Source of the DNA: Methyloversatilis universalis FAM5
Lineage (GTDB): Bacteria > Pseudomonadota > Gammaproteobacteria > Burkholderiales > Rhodocyclaceae
Direction: 5' to 3'
Length of the DNA stretch: 64,000 nt
Assembly (NCBI RefSeq): GCF_000214035.2
Contig: NZ_AFHG01000030.1
Coordinates: 1 to 64,000 of the forward strand
The position numbers were made by a program, and so were the translations under genes. Below are positions 7,541 through 16,496 of this stretch, piece after piece. Position 1 is the first letter of the stretch; every line of letters starts with the position of its first letter. The notes under the pieces are model-generated. The model was given only the letters and a program-made list of their open reading frames with translations, was not told the DNA's origin and did not search any database.

Positions 7541-7577
7541 GCCCTGGATCTCCGGATCCGGGCAGGCCCTTTTTTTT
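7531..7577 (+). terminator. Conditional intrinsic terminator ahead of the binding-protein gene
   Basis: A 14-base-pair stem AAAAGGGCCTGCCC/GGGCAGGCCCTTTT continues into GGATC/GATCC with loop TCCG and ends in a run of eight T. It stands 87 bases before the first start codon of the operon and matches the terminator at 1939-1979 in layout, loop and position relative to the promoter. Confidence 0.87.
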
Positions 7578-7664
7578 CGCCTTCACGACACGTAAGTCCG
7601 CCCCGGCAACGACGACGGTGCGATCGCAAGCCACTTTCTTTCATCACTTCAATCGAGGTTCAAC

Positions 7665-8840
7665 ATGAAGAATCAATCCAGGCGCGACATCGTCAAGGGG
7701 CTGGCCCTCGCGGCAGTCGCCGGTCCGTGGATGGTGCGCAACGCCATGGCCGAAGACACGGTCAAGGTGGGCATCCTGCATTCGCTGACCGGCACCATCG
7801 CGCTGGCCGAAGCGTCGGTGGTCGACGCGGAAAAGCTGGCCATCGACGAAATCAACGCGGCCGGTGGCGTGCTCGGCAAGAAGATCGTGCCGGTGGTCGA
7901 GGACGGCGCCAGCGACTGGCCGACCTTCGCCGAAAAGGCGCGCAAGCTGCTTGACCGCGACAAGGTCGCGGCGGTGTTCGGCTGCTACACCTCGGCCTCG
8001 CGCAAGGCGGTGCTGCCGGTGTTCGAACAGCAGAAGGGTCTGCTGTACTACCCGACCTATTACGAAGGCCAGGAACAGTCGCCCAACATCCTGTACACCG
8101 CGCACGAAGCGACCCAGCAGTGCATACAGGCCTGCAACTGGCTGCTGGCCAACCGCGGCAAGAGCGTCTATCTGATCGGCTCGGACTACATCTGGCCGCG
8201 CGTCACCAACAAGATCGCGCGCCCGACCATCGTGAAGGGTGGCGGCAAGGTGCTGGGCGAGGAATACCTGCCGCTGGGCAGCACCAATTTCGGCTCCACC
8301 ATCAACAAGATCAAGGCCACCAAGCCGGACATCATCCTGAGCACCGTGGTCGGTGGCTCCAATGTGGCCTTCTACAAGCAGCTGAAGGCCGCCGGCGTGA
8401 ACTTCAGCAAGACCACGGTGATGGCGCTCGCGGTGTCGGAAGAGGAAGTGTCCGGCATTGGCAAGGAGAACGTGCAGGACGTGCTCACCTGCATGAGCTA
8501 TCTGCAGAGCCTCGATAACCCGGCCAACAAGAAATTCGTCGCCGCCTTCAAGGCCAAGTACGGCGACAAGCGGGTGACCGGCGATACGCTGGCCAGCGCC
8601 TACACCGCGGTCTATCTGTGGAAGCAGGCGGTCGAGAAGGCCAAGAGCTTCGACGTCGACAAGGTGGTGGCGGCCTCGGCCAACCTCGAGTTCGAAGGGC
8701 CGGAAGGCAAGGTGAAGTTCCATGCCACCAACCATCATCTGTGGAAGCAGGCGCGCATCGGTTCCTTCATGGCGGACGGCCAGGTCAAGCTGATCTACGA
8801 ATCGCCGCTGATCGAACCGAATCCGTATCCGACGCTGTAA
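7665..8840 (+). CDS. Urea/short-chain amide ABC-type periplasmic binding protein (UrtA/FmdD-like)
   Basis: A 391-residue substrate-binding protein. The N-terminus has a twin-arginine-like signal (SRRDIVKGLALAAVA, mature part after about residue 29), then a Peripla_BP_6 fold with VGILHSLTG, FGCYTSASRKAVLPV and YYPTYYEGQEQSPNI, hallmarks of the UrtA/FmdD group that binds urea or small amides. GAGG lies 6 bases before the ATG. No permease or ATPase gene follows; ureE does instead. It may feed a transporter encoded elsewhere or serve as a sensor. It is a paralogue of the cytoplasmic receptor at 643-1815. The precise ligand is unknown. Confidence 0.9.
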   Translation: MKNQSRRDIVKGLALAAVAGPWMVRNAMAEDTVKVGILHSLTGTIALAEASVVDAEKLAIDEINAAGGVLGKKIVPVVEDGASDWPTFAEKARKLLDRDKVAAVFGCYTSASRKAVLPVFEQQKGLLYYPTYYEGQEQSPNILYTAHEATQQCIQACNWLLANRGKSVYLIGSDYIWPRVTNKIARPTIVKGGGKVLGEEYLPLGSTNFGSTINKIKATKPDIILSTVVGGSNVAFYKQLKAAGVNFSKTTVMALAVSEEEVSGIGKENVQDVLTCMSYLQSLDNPANKKFVAAFKAKYGDKRVTGDTLASAYTAVYLWKQAVEKAKSFDVDKVVAASANLEFEGPEGKVKFHATNHHLWKQARIGSFMADGQVKLIYESPLIEPNPYPTL

Positions 8841-8846
8841 GCGCAT

Positions 8847-8908
8847 GCGGTCCTGCGACAGCGGGACCGCAGCGGCACGGCCGGCGCCGCGACCGTCGCG
8901 GCGCCGGC
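8847..8908 (+). repeat. Tandem hairpins between binding-protein gene and ureE
   Basis: Two adjacent inverted repeats: GCGGTCC/GGACCGC (8847-8870) and GCCGGCGCCGCGA/TCGCGGCGCCGGC (8880-8908) with a 3-base loop. Neither has a T tract. Stable stems right after a binding-protein gene commonly keep that gene's mRNA more abundant than the downstream part, so this may set the ratio of binding protein to urease. Confidence 0.65.
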
Positions 8909-8937
8909 TCCTGTACCGAAAGATTCGAGATCGAACC

Positions 8938-9435
8938 ATGCTCAGACTGACTGAAATCGTCGGCCACGCGTCCGACCCCGAACTGGCCGAGCGTCTGCAC
9001 CAGATGGCACACGACGGCGTGGTGGAGCGCATCCACCTGTCGCGCACCGACCTTCAGCGACGCCGTCAGCGCGTGCTGACCGACCGCGGCAACGAGGTGG
9101 CGCTGATGCTGGACCGCGCATCGGCGCTCGACAACGGCTCAGTGCTGCTGCTCGAACCCGCCCGTGCGGTGATGGTGGTGCTCGACGAGCCTGAATGGCT
9201 GGTGCTGCGCGCACCGCACGCAGCCGGCGCGCTGGAGCTGGGTTACTTCGCCGGCAACATGCACTGGAAGGTGCGCTTCGAGGGCAGCTGCCTTTGGGTG
9301 CCGCTCGAAGGTCCGCGCGAAGGCTATGTGCAACGCCTCGCGCATCTGATCGCCCGTGGCGATGCCGAAATCATCGACGCCCCGGCCGTACCGGCGGGCG
9401 GGGTGCGCTATCTGGCGGTTCCGCATGCGCACTGA
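8938..9435 (+). CDS. ureE: Urease accessory protein UreE (nickel carrier)
   Basis: A 165-residue UreE, the metallochaperone that brings nickel to the UreC-UreDFG activation complex. It has the N-terminal UreE domain (SRTDLQRRRQRVLTDRGNEVAL) and a C-terminal part with GYFAGNMHWKV, the equivalent of the GNRH nickel-binding segment. It lacks the long His-rich tail of enterobacterial UreE, ending instead in HAH. ATG at 8938 begins the family's typical N-terminus. It is the first enzyme-related gene after the binding protein, an order different from the ureDABCEFG order common in Burkholderiales. Confidence 0.88.
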   Translation: MLRLTEIVGHASDPELAERLHQMAHDGVVERIHLSRTDLQRRRQRVLTDRGNEVALMLDRASALDNGSVLLLEPARAVMVVLDEPEWLVLRAPHAAGALELGYFAGNMHWKVRFEGSCLWVPLEGPREGYVQRLAHLIARGDAEIIDAPAVPAGGVRYLAVPHAH

Positions 9436-9436
9436 C

Positions 9437-10171
9437 ATGAATCACGCCGATCCCGCCCTCGGCCTGCCGGCTGACGACGGCGGTGCGCTGGACATGCTCA
9501 CCATGCTGCAGTTCGCCGACAGCTTCTTTCCCAGCGGCGCGACCTCGTTCTCCTGGGGGCTGGAATCGCTGCGCCACGACGCCCGGGTGAGCAATGCCGA
9601 GCAGGTGTTCGAGGTGCTGTGCGCCCATATCGAACAGCGCTGGGCCGGCTTCGACCGGCCGCTGATGCACGCGGCCCGTGAAGCCTGGGTGCAGCGCGGC
9701 GCCGCCGCGCTCAGTGATGCGATCGAACTGGATCGCCTGTGCGAGGCGATGAACCTGACGCGCAGCTGGCGTGACGCCAGCCGCCGGCTCGGCTTCACCC
9801 AGCTCCGGGTGCATGCCGATCTGGGGCAGGGCATCGCCCAGGTCTATCTGGATCAGGTGCGTGCATCCGGCCTGCCCGGTCACCTGCCGGTGGTGCAGGG
9901 CCTGGTGTGGGGCGCGTACGGACTGTCGGCTGCCGGCTGTGACGCGATGGCGTCCAGCGGACTGTGCACCACGGTGGTCGGCGCGGCGCTGCGGCTGGGG
10001 CTGATCGGTCACACCGAAGGCCAGCGCCTGCTTACCCGTACGCGTCCGCTGATCGCCCGCGTGATGGCGGCGCCGCCATGCCCGGTCGACGCGCTGTGGA
10101 GCGGCGCACCGGTGCTCGACCTCGCCGCCATGCGCCACGAACCGCGCGCGGCGCGGCTGTTCGCCAACTGA
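9437..10171 (+). CDS. ureF: Urease accessory protein UreF
   Basis: A 244-residue UreF, part of the UreD-UreF-UreG complex that activates apo-urease, with UreF gating UreG GTPase activity. LQFADSFFPSGATSFSWGLES is the family's N-terminal hallmark, and LPVVQGLVWGAYGL and LGLIGHTEGQRLL follow later. All-helical, cytoplasmic. ATG 9437 follows the ureE stop by one base; an in-frame ATG at 9425 would overlap ureE, and no Shine-Dalgarno decides between them. Confidence 0.88.
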   Translation: MNHADPALGLPADDGGALDMLTMLQFADSFFPSGATSFSWGLESLRHDARVSNAEQVFEVLCAHIEQRWAGFDRPLMHAAREAWVQRGAAALSDAIELDRLCEAMNLTRSWRDASRRLGFTQLRVHADLGQGIAQVYLDQVRASGLPGHLPVVQGLVWGAYGLSAAGCDAMASSGLCTTVVGAALRLGLIGHTEGQRLLTRTRPLIARVMAAPPCPVDALWSGAPVLDLAAMRHEPRAARLFAN

Positions 10172-10186
10172 CAGGAGGGCGCACAC

Positions 10187-10891
10187 ATGCTGCTCACCCC
10201 GACCGAACTCGAAAGACTGACGATATTCAACGCCGCCGAACTGGCGCGCCGGCGCCGCGCGCGCGGCCTGAAGCTGAACTGCCCGGAGGCGATCGCGATC
10301 ATCGTCGACGACATCCTCGAAGGTGCCCGCGACGGCCGCACGGTGGCCGAACTGATCGGCTTCGGCTCGCAGATCCTCACCAGCGACGACGTGCTGCCCG
10401 GCGTTGCGGCGCTGATGCCGATGATCCAGGTCGAGGCGAGCTTTCCGGACGGTACCAAGCTGGTGACCGTGCACGACCCGATACGGCCCGGACCCGATGC
10501 GGCGAAGCACGCGGTGCCTGATCGCGTACCGGGCGAAATCATCCCGGCCGACGGTCGCATCGAACTGAGCCCCGGCCGCCGTCGCGCCACGCTGCGCGCA
10601 CTGAACACCGGCGACCGGCCGATACAGGTGGGCAGCCATTTCCACTTCTTCGAGGTGAACCGCGCGCTGGAATTCGATCGCGCGCTGGCCTGGGGCATGC
10701 ATCTGGACATCGCCGCCGGCACCGCGGTGCGCTTCGAACCGGGCGAGGACAAGGAAGTGACGCTGGTCGCCTTCGGCGGCAGCGGCGAGGTGTTCGGCCT
10801 GAACCGGCTGGCCGAAGGATCGACCGCCGACGGCGCCGGCCTGCCCGATGCATTGATACGCGCCCGCGCCGCCGGATTCCGCGGCGCCTGA
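10187..10891 (+). CDS. ureAB: Fused urease gamma-beta subunit (UreA-UreB)
   Basis: A single 234-residue protein joining the urease gamma subunit (about residues 1-100: [42 protein letters not shown]) and beta subunit (about 113-234: [55 protein letters not shown]). Most bacteria use separate ureA and ureB; fusions like Helicobacter UreA are known. The join is clean and continuous in frame. Conserved subunit motifs are intact, so structural assembly with UreC is expected. ATG has GGAGG about 8 bases upstream. Confidence 0.93.
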   Translation: MLLTPTELERLTIFNAAELARRRRARGLKLNCPEAIAIIVDDILEGARDGRTVAELIGFGSQILTSDDVLPGVAALMPMIQVEASFPDGTKLVTVHDPIRPGPDAAKHAVPDRVPGEIIPADGRIELSPGRRRATLRALNTGDRPIQVGSHFHFFEVNRALEFDRALAWGMHLDIAAGTAVRFEPGEDKEVTLVAFGGSGEVFGLNRLAEGSTADGAGLPDALIRARAAGFRGA

Positions 10892-10915
10892 CCGACAGAA
10901 CACGGAGACCACCTG

Positions 10916-12628
10916 ATGACATCGCTCTCCCGCCGCGACTACGCGGCGATGTACGGACCGACCAGGGGCGACATGGTGCGCCTGGGCGACACCTCGCTGC
11001 TGGCTGAGATCGAGCACGACTACACCACGCCGGGCGACGAGTGCCTGCACGGTGGTGGCAAGACGCTGCGCGACGGCCTCGGCATGATGGGCGGGCTCAC
11101 GTCGGAACAGGGCGCGCTCGACATGCTGATCAGCAACGTCGTCGTGATCGACGCGGTGGCCGGCATCGTGAAAGGCGACATCGGCATCAAGGACGGCCGC
11201 ATCGTCGCCATCGGCAAGGCCGGCAACCCGCACGTGATGGATGGCGTGCATCCGCAGCTGCTGGTGGGTAACGCCACGACGGTGCGCGACGGCGAAGGGC
11301 TGATCGCCACCGCTGGTGGGCTGGACGTGCATGTGCATTTCGATTCGGCGCAGCTGGTCGAGCACGCACTCGCCTCCGGCATCACGACGATGTTCGGCGG
11401 CTCGCTCGGCCCGATCACGGTGGGCATCGACTGCGGCGGCGCGTGGAACGTCGGCCGCATGCTGCAGGCGTCCGAACAGTGGCCGATGAATTTCGGCTTC
11501 CTCGGCCGCGGCAACTCCTCGCGCCCGGAGTCGCTGGTCGAGCAGATGAAGGCCGGCTGCATCGGCCTGAAGATCCACGAGGATTGGGGCGCCACGCCGG
11601 CCACCATAGACACCTGCCTGTCGGTCGCCGACGAGATGGATTTCCAGGTGCAGTTGCACACCGACACGCTGAACGAATCGGGTTTCCTCGAAGACACGCT
11701 GGCGGCGACCAAGGGCCGCACCATCCACATGTATCACACCGAGGGTGCGGGCGGCGGCCACGCGCCGGACGTGATCTGCGTGGCCGGTCTGCAGCACTGC
11801 CTGCCGTCGTCGACCAACCCCACCAACCCCTACACGGTGAATACCTTCGACGAACACCTGGACATGATCATGGTGTGTCACCACCTGAATCCTGCGGTGC
11901 CGGAGGACGTGGCGTTCGCCGAAAGCCGCATCCGCGCGCAGACCATCGCCGCGGAGGACGTGCTGCACGACATGGGTGCGATCTCCATGCTGGGTTCGGA
12001 CAGCCAGGGCATGGGGCGCATCAATGAAGTGATCTGCCGCACCTGGCAGCTGGCCAGCAAGATGAAGGACCAGTTCGGCCGCCTGCCGGAAGAGACCACG
12101 CGCAGTGCCGACAACGAACGCATCCTGCGCTACATCGCCAAGTACACGATCAACGCGGCGCGCTCCTTCGGCGTCGATCACCACGTCGGTTCGCTGGAGC
12201 CGGGCAAGCTCGCCGACATCGTGCTGTGGCGCCCGGCCTTCTTCGGCATCAAGCCGGAAATCGTGGTCAAGGGCGGCTTCATCGCCTACGGCGCGATGGG
12301 CGATTCGGCAGCATCGCTGATGACCTGCGAGCCGCTCATCATGCGGCCGCAGTGGGGCGCCTTCGGTCGCGCGCCGCAGGGCCTGTCGGCCAACTTCGTC
12401 TGCGCCGCCTCGCTGGACAGCGACCTCCACGGCCGGCTCGACATCCGCAAGGCGCTGCTGCCGTGCAAGGGCACGCGCACGCTGCAGAAGGCCGACATGG
12501 TGCGCAACGCCGCCTGCCCGAACATCACGGTCAATCCGCAGACCTTCGAGGTCAGCGTCGACGGGCGCGTCATCAGCTGCCCGCCGGTCGACCGCGTGCC
12601 GCTCAACCGTCTTTACATGATGAGGTGA
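10916..12628 (+). CDS. ureC: Urease alpha subunit, divergent active-site loop
   Basis: A 570-residue catalytic subunit of a dinickel urease-family amidohydrolase. Nickel ligands are present: H139 and H141 (DVHVH), carbamylated K219 (GLKIHED), H248, H274 and D362. Catalytic H221, C321-H322 (VCHHL) and R338 are also present. The segment after GGSLGP lacks the standard HATTCTPG loop, which positions the Ala contacting urea; it reads [14 protein letters not shown] and is about three residues shorter. ICPQ after the first His pair is DSAQ, and the Ala after DSQ is Gly (G365). The metal centre is intact but the pocket is altered, so the substrate could be a substituted urea. Confidence 0.93.
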   Translation: MTSLSRRDYAAMYGPTRGDMVRLGDTSLLAEIEHDYTTPGDECLHGGGKTLRDGLGMMGGLTSEQGALDMLISNVVVIDAVAGIVKGDIGIKDGRIVAIGKAGNPHVMDGVHPQLLVGNATTVRDGEGLIATAGGLDVHVHFDSAQLVEHALASGITTMFGGSLGPITVGIDCGGAWNVGRMLQASEQWPMNFGFLGRGNSSRPESLVEQMKAGCIGLKIHEDWGATPATIDTCLSVADEMDFQVQLHTDTLNESGFLEDTLAATKGRTIHMYHTEGAGGGHAPDVICVAGLQHCLPSSTNPTNPYTVNTFDEHLDMIMVCHHLNPAVPEDVAFAESRIRAQTIAAEDVLHDMGAISMLGSDSQGMGRINEVICRTWQLASKMKDQFGRLPEETTRSADNERILRYIAKYTINAARSFGVDHHVGSLEPGKLADIVLWRPAFFGIKPEIVVKGGFIAYGAMGDSAASLMTCEPLIMRPQWGAFGRAPQGLSANFVCAASLDSDLHGRLDIRKALLPCKGTRTLQKADMVRNAACPNITVNPQTFEVSVDGRVISCPPVDRVPLNRLYMMR

Positions 12629-12632
12629 TGCC

Positions 12633-13280
12633 ATGTCCGCCCAGCTCTCTCCTTCTTCAAAGGCCCGGCCGCGTGGTGCGGCGCGGGTCGGCATCGGCGG
12701 CCCGGTCGGCTCCGGCAAGACCGCGCTGCTGGAACAGCTCATTCCGCGCTTCATCGCGCGCGGCACCGACATCGCGGTCATCACCAACGATCTGGTCACC
12801 GCCGAAGATGCCGAGCGCGTGCGCCGCAGCGGCCTGATCGCGCCGGAGCGCGTGTTGGCGGTGGAAACCGGTGCCTGCCCGCACACCGCGATCCGCGAGG
12901 ACCCGACGCTGAATCTCGCCGCGGCCGACGAGCTGGACCGCGCCTACCCTGGCCTGGAACTGATCCTGATCGAAAGCGGCGGCGACAACCTGGCGTCCTC
13001 CTTCTCGCTCGATCTTGTTGATTACTGGCTGTTCGTGATCGACGTCGCCGGCGGCGACGACATTCCGCGCAAGCGCGGGCTGGGCGTGCTGCAAAGCGAT
13101 CTGCTGGTGATCAACAAGGTCGACCTGGCGCCGCATGTGAACGTGAATCTCGATCGCATGGTGCGCGAGGCGCATGAAGTACGCGCCGGGCGTGCCACGC
13201 TGCTCACCAACTGCGCCCGTGGCGATGGCGTTGATGCGGTGGTCGAGCGCATCGCGCAGGAGGTGTTGTTTGATCGCTGA
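12633..13280 (+). CDS. ureG: Urease accessory GTPase UreG
   Basis: A 215-residue SIMIBI-class GTPase that drives nickel insertion into urease. The P-loop GGPVGSGKT lies at about residues 22-30, the family metal-binding Cys-Pro-His in [12 protein letters not shown] near residues 80-91, and the [12 protein letters not shown] segment and the NKVDLAPH guanine-recognition motif follow. It starts 4 bases after ureC and its 3' end overlaps the ureD start. Confidence 0.94.
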   Translation: MSAQLSPSSKARPRGAARVGIGGPVGSGKTALLEQLIPRFIARGTDIAVITNDLVTAEDAERVRRSGLIAPERVLAVETGACPHTAIREDPTLNLAAADELDRAYPGLELILIESGGDNLASSFSLDLVDYWLFVIDVAGGDDIPRKRGLGVLQSDLLVINKVDLAPHVNVNLDRMVREAHEVRAGRATLLTNCARGDGVDAVVERIAQEVLFDR

Positions 13281-14145
13281 ACCGGCACTGGCTGACGCGG
13301 CACACCGGGCGGCTCCCGACATGGGCGGGCGACCCTGCGTCGATCTCGCGTTCGCGCGCGACGCCGCCGGGCGCACCTATCTGGGCCGACAGTACGTCAG
13401 CTACCCGGTACATGTCGGGCGGGCGCTGCATGTCGATGGCTCGGCGCCCGATCTGTGCGTGGTGTATCTGCAGTCGGTGTCCGGCGGCCTGTTCGAGCAC
13501 GAGCGGCTGGCCGGCCGGATCGAGGTGGGGCAGGGCGCGCGCGCCCATGTCGCAACGCCGGCCTCCACCATCGTGCATGCGATGCAGGGCGGGTCCGCGG
13601 TGCAGCGCATGCGGCTCGTCGCGCAGCCGGGCGCGCTGCTGGAATACCTGCCGGCGCCGCTCATCCTGTTTCCCGGCAGCCACATGGTGAGCGATACCGA
13701 GGTGACGCTGGCCGAGGGCGCGCTGGTCGTGGTGGCCGACAGCTTCCTGCCGCACGATCCGAAGGGCGGGCAGGGCTGTTTTGCGCGCATCGAATCGGCG
13801 ATGACCGTCCGCGATGCGCAGGGGCAATTGCTGGCGCGCGAGTGCATGCGCATCGACGGCGCCGGCTGGCTGGCCGGCGGTGCCGGTGCGAACGCCGGTC
13901 TGCGCATGCACGGCTCGCTGTGGCTGCTGGGCAGCCCGGCGGAGGGCGAACTGCTGCAGGCGCTGCGCGCGCTGCCGGTACCCGCCGGCGAACTGGCGGG
14001 CGCCAGCCTGCTGCCGAATGGCGCCGGCATCGTGTTCCGCGCACTCGCCGGCGACGCGGTCGGGCTGGACAGACTCATGCACGCCGCCTGGAGCGCGGCG
14101 CGTACACATCACACCGGCTCAGCGCCGGCGCTGCGACGACGCTGA
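13270..14145 (+). CDS. ureD: Urease accessory protein UreD (UreH)
   Basis: A 291-residue UreD/UreH scaffold of the urease activation complex. Family features include [49 protein letters not shown] and the [12 protein letters not shown] segment. I place the start at TTG 13270, inside the last codons of ureG: AGGAGG at 13258-13263 lies 6 bases upstream, whereas ATG 13321 has only a weak site. The TTG start extends the protein by 17 residues and gives an 11-base overlap with ureG. It is the last gene of the urease operon. Confidence 0.9.
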   Translation: MIAEPALADAAHRAAPDMGGRPCVDLAFARDAAGRTYLGRQYVSYPVHVGRALHVDGSAPDLCVVYLQSVSGGLFEHERLAGRIEVGQGARAHVATPASTIVHAMQGGSAVQRMRLVAQPGALLEYLPAPLILFPGSHMVSDTEVTLAEGALVVVADSFLPHDPKGGQGCFARIESAMTVRDAQGQLLARECMRIDGAGWLAGGAGANAGLRMHGSLWLLGSPAEGELLQALRALPVPAGELAGASLLPNGAGIVFRALAGDAVGLDRLMHAAWSAARTHHTGSAPALRRR

Positions 14146-14174
14146 TCGTCGCGGCACATCGATCCCGTTGGCGG

Positions 14175-14211
14175 GGCGTGGCGGATGGCGGAAGGGGCAA
14201 GCCGCCACGCC
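14175..14211 (+). terminator. Possible terminator hairpin after ureD
   Basis: Inverted repeat GGCGTGGCGG/CCGCCACGCC with a 17-base loop, 30 bases after ureD and convergent with the next gene. There is no T tract, so intrinsic termination is doubtful; it may be a transcript-end stem. The rest of 14146-14316 shows nothing I recognise. Confidence 0.4.
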
Positions 14212-14316
14212 TCGCTGGCGGGACCCCACGAATTCAACGCGTACGCAGCTGCAGGCGGTCCATGACGCTGCGGGCGTGCGGTCAACCTTTGCTCAGGAAT
14301 GCGGGACAGGTGCAGG

Positions 14317-15297
14317 TCACTCCCGCAGCGTATCCGGCAGATACTGCTTCATCGAGCGGGTCATCAGTTCGGCATCCGGAAACCAGCATTTCGCATCGAA
14401 CGGCGCGTTGAGCATGATGATGGGCAGGTCAGGCCGGAACAGGCTGGACCAGGCAGACATGAAAGAAGATGAGCGGATGAGCACGTCACAGCGTGACAGC
14501 AGCAGCGTGTTGATCAGTGCTTCGCGCGCCTTCTGCCCGTTGTCGCCACGGGCTGCCTGGGTGTGGATGGCCTTGCCATCCCGGCTGCGCTCCTGGTCGT
14601 CGTGCGCGATCACCTCGATGCCGGCGATGCGGTCGCGTATCCAGTCGATGAAGGCCGCTTCGTCGCTGGACACGAACAGCACCTGCGTGTCCGGGTGGGC
14701 GCGGCGGTAGTTGTCGACCGTGGCTGCGCAGTCTTCCCAGGATACCCGGTGCGCTTCGGTGGCCTTGTCGGTGCCTCGAAAGTGCAGGCCGATCACCCGG
14801 CGCCGGTCGAAGTGCTGCGCGGCGAAGCGATCGACATGAGCCAGGATGTCCGGGCGAACGCGCAGCTGTTCGCGTATCAGCCGGGCCGCCTGACGCACCG
14901 ATATCCGTGCCGGAATGTCGCGGGCGAGGCCCAGCTGGGCGAATTCCGAAATGCGGCTGATCCGGAGGGCGCGCACCGGCGTTCCGGGTGTGTCGCTCTG
15001 CCCGGAAGGCCGTTCGAACAGTTCACCCAGCCAGTCCTGACCGTGTACGCGCGCATAGAGCGGGCCGATCAGCCGGATGCGCGGCTCGAGCCCACGCTCC
15101 TCGCAGTACTTCAGCAGATAGACCACCCAGGTCAGCTGGGCGAACAGGCCGACCCAGGCGTCGATGTCTACCGCCAGCACGCCGCCGTTCGAGCGCTGCT
15201 GCAACGGGCAGTAGAGCGGCTTGAGGCGATTGTCCACGGAGCGCAGCAGCAGCCGTGTCCGGCTGCGCAGGGACCAGATGCGGGGGCGCAGGCTCAT
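14317..15297 (-). CDS. NodZ/FUT8-like fucosyltransferase-family protein
   Basis: A 326-residue soluble protein resembling the alpha-1,6-fucosyltransferase (GT23, NodZ-like) group. The best evidence is [15 protein letters not shown] (His-X-Arg-X-Thr-Asp-Lys, the GDP-fucose-binding motif), followed by [11 protein letters not shown] and, near the end, [21 protein letters not shown], the usual second donor-site region. The likely role is transfer of a deoxyhexose to a surface glycan, but acceptor and donor cannot be told from sequence. No other glycan genes lie nearby; the gene stands alone between urease and ttcA. Confidence 0.6.
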   Translation of the reverse strand: MSLRPRIWSLRSRTRLLLRSVDNRLKPLYCPLQQRSNGGVLAVDIDAWVGLFAQLTWVVYLLKYCEERGLEPRIRLIGPLYARVHGQDWLGELFERPSGQSDTPGTPVRALRISRISEFAQLGLARDIPARISVRQAARLIREQLRVRPDILAHVDRFAAQHFDRRRVIGLHFRGTDKATEAHRVSWEDCAATVDNYRRAHPDTQVLFVSSDEAAFIDWIRDRIAGIEVIAHDDQERSRDGKAIHTQAARGDNGQKAREALINTLLLSRCDVLIRSSSFMSAWSSLFRPDLPIIMLNAPFDAKCWFPDAELMTRSMKQYLPDTLRE

Positions 15298-15403
15298 CGA
15301 GAGGCAAGGATGCGGAGCGATGTCTCGATCGTCATGTTATTGGGTTTTTGCGCTTCAGGTGGTGCAGTCGCCGGTGGGCGGCGTGTCGCGGATCGCAGGC
15401 CGG

Positions 15404-15409
15404 TATAAT
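15404..15409 (+). promoter_or_regulatory. Candidate -10 box upstream of ttcA
   Basis: A perfect TATAAT 103 bases before the ttcA start. The -35 region at the proper distance is poor, so this is a -10 call only. Confidence 0.5.
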
Positions 15410-15511
15410 CGACGTTTCTCAATGATGTTTCGTCTGCATGTCCGGCACCGCGTGTCGTGCTCCGCGCCCGGAGCGCGAAGATGCGACGCCTGCGGCATGC
15501 CCGGAGTCCTT

Positions 15512-16453
15512 ATGCTGTCTGCCACCGCCCCGCTGCCCGAGCAGGGCACCCCGTCGAACACCTTCCTGAAGTTCCGCAAGCGCCTCGAGCGCGCGGTCGG
15601 GCAGGCCATCGCCGACTACTCGATGATCGAGGACGGCGACGTGATCATGGTGTGCATGTCCGGCGGCAAGGATTCCTACACCATGCTGGAACTGCTGCGC
15701 GGCCTGCAGCTGCGCGCGCCGGTGCGCTTCCGGCTGATCGCCTTCAACCTCGACCAGAAGCAGCCGGGCTTTCCGGATCACATTCTGCCGGCCTATTTCG
15801 AATCGATCGGCGTCGAGTACCGGATCGAGACCGAAGACACCTACTCCATCGTCAAGGACAAGATTCCTGAAGGCAAGACCACCTGCGGCCTGTGCTCGCG
15901 GCTGCGTCGCGGCATCATCTATCGCGTGGCGTCCGAACTGGGCGCGACCAAGATCGCGCTCGGCCACCACCGGGACGACCTGCTGGAAACGCTGTTCCTG
16001 AACATGTTCTTCGGCGGCAAGATCAAGTCCATGCCGCCCAAGCTGGTCAGCGACGATGGCCGGCACATCGTGATCCGGCCGCTGGCCTACTGCACCGAAC
16101 GTGACATCGAGCGCTTCGCCCGGGTGATGGACTACCCCATCATCCCCTGCAATCTGTGCGGCTCGCAGGAGAACGCGCAGCGCAAGCAGGTGAAGGCCAT
16201 GCTGCAGGAGTGGGCGCGGCTCTACCCGGGCCGCATCGAATCGATGGCGACCGCGATGCGCAATGTCGTGCCTTCGCATCTGGCCGATCAGAAACTGTTC
16301 GATTTCGCCGGACTGAAGCCGGGCAGCGTGGTGGAGGAGGGCGACACCGCCTTCGATCCGCCGGAACTGCCGGTGCGCTCATGGGTGGAGGACGATGCGG
16401 TGGGTGGCATACCGGTCCGTCTGAACGTCGCCTCGGGTGGCGGCTGTGCTTGA
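15512..16453 (+). CDS. ttcA: tRNA 2-thiocytidine biosynthesis protein TtcA
   Basis: A 313-residue tRNA sulfurtransferase that thiolates cytidine 32 using ATP and an iron-sulfur cluster. The PP-loop SGGKDS is at residues 50-55, and two Cys-X2-Cys motifs (CGLC and CNLC) provide the cluster ligands. [15 protein letters not shown] is the family signature. ATG 15512 is chosen because GGAG at 15503-15506 lies 5 bases upstream; longer in-frame extensions lack family similarity. Its stop is 43 bases before the phosphatase start, so the two are probably co-transcribed. Confidence 0.95.
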   Translation: MLSATAPLPEQGTPSNTFLKFRKRLERAVGQAIADYSMIEDGDVIMVCMSGGKDSYTMLELLRGLQLRAPVRFRLIAFNLDQKQPGFPDHILPAYFESIGVEYRIETEDTYSIVKDKIPEGKTTCGLCSRLRRGIIYRVASELGATKIALGHHRDDLLETLFLNMFFGGKIKSMPPKLVSDDGRHIVIRPLAYCTERDIERFARVMDYPIIPCNLCGSQENAQRKQVKAMLQEWARLYPGRIESMATAMRNVVPSHLADQKLFDFAGLKPGSVVEEGDTAFDPPELPVRSWVEDDAVGGIPVRLNVASGGGCA

Positions 16454-16496
16454 GCGCTGGATGCGCAGGCCGCTGCGGGCGGTACCGGACCCGGAC

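Noticed and set aside
9371-12886. 1171-codon minus-strand open frame across the urease genes
   Set aside because: Antisense to ureF, ureAB, ureC and ureG, all with full conserved motifs; the frame is low in complexity and has no domain.
14317-15297. Mobile-element cargo explanation for the glycosyltransferase gene
   Set aside because: No transposase, integrase, flanking repeats or clear composition shift could be seen.
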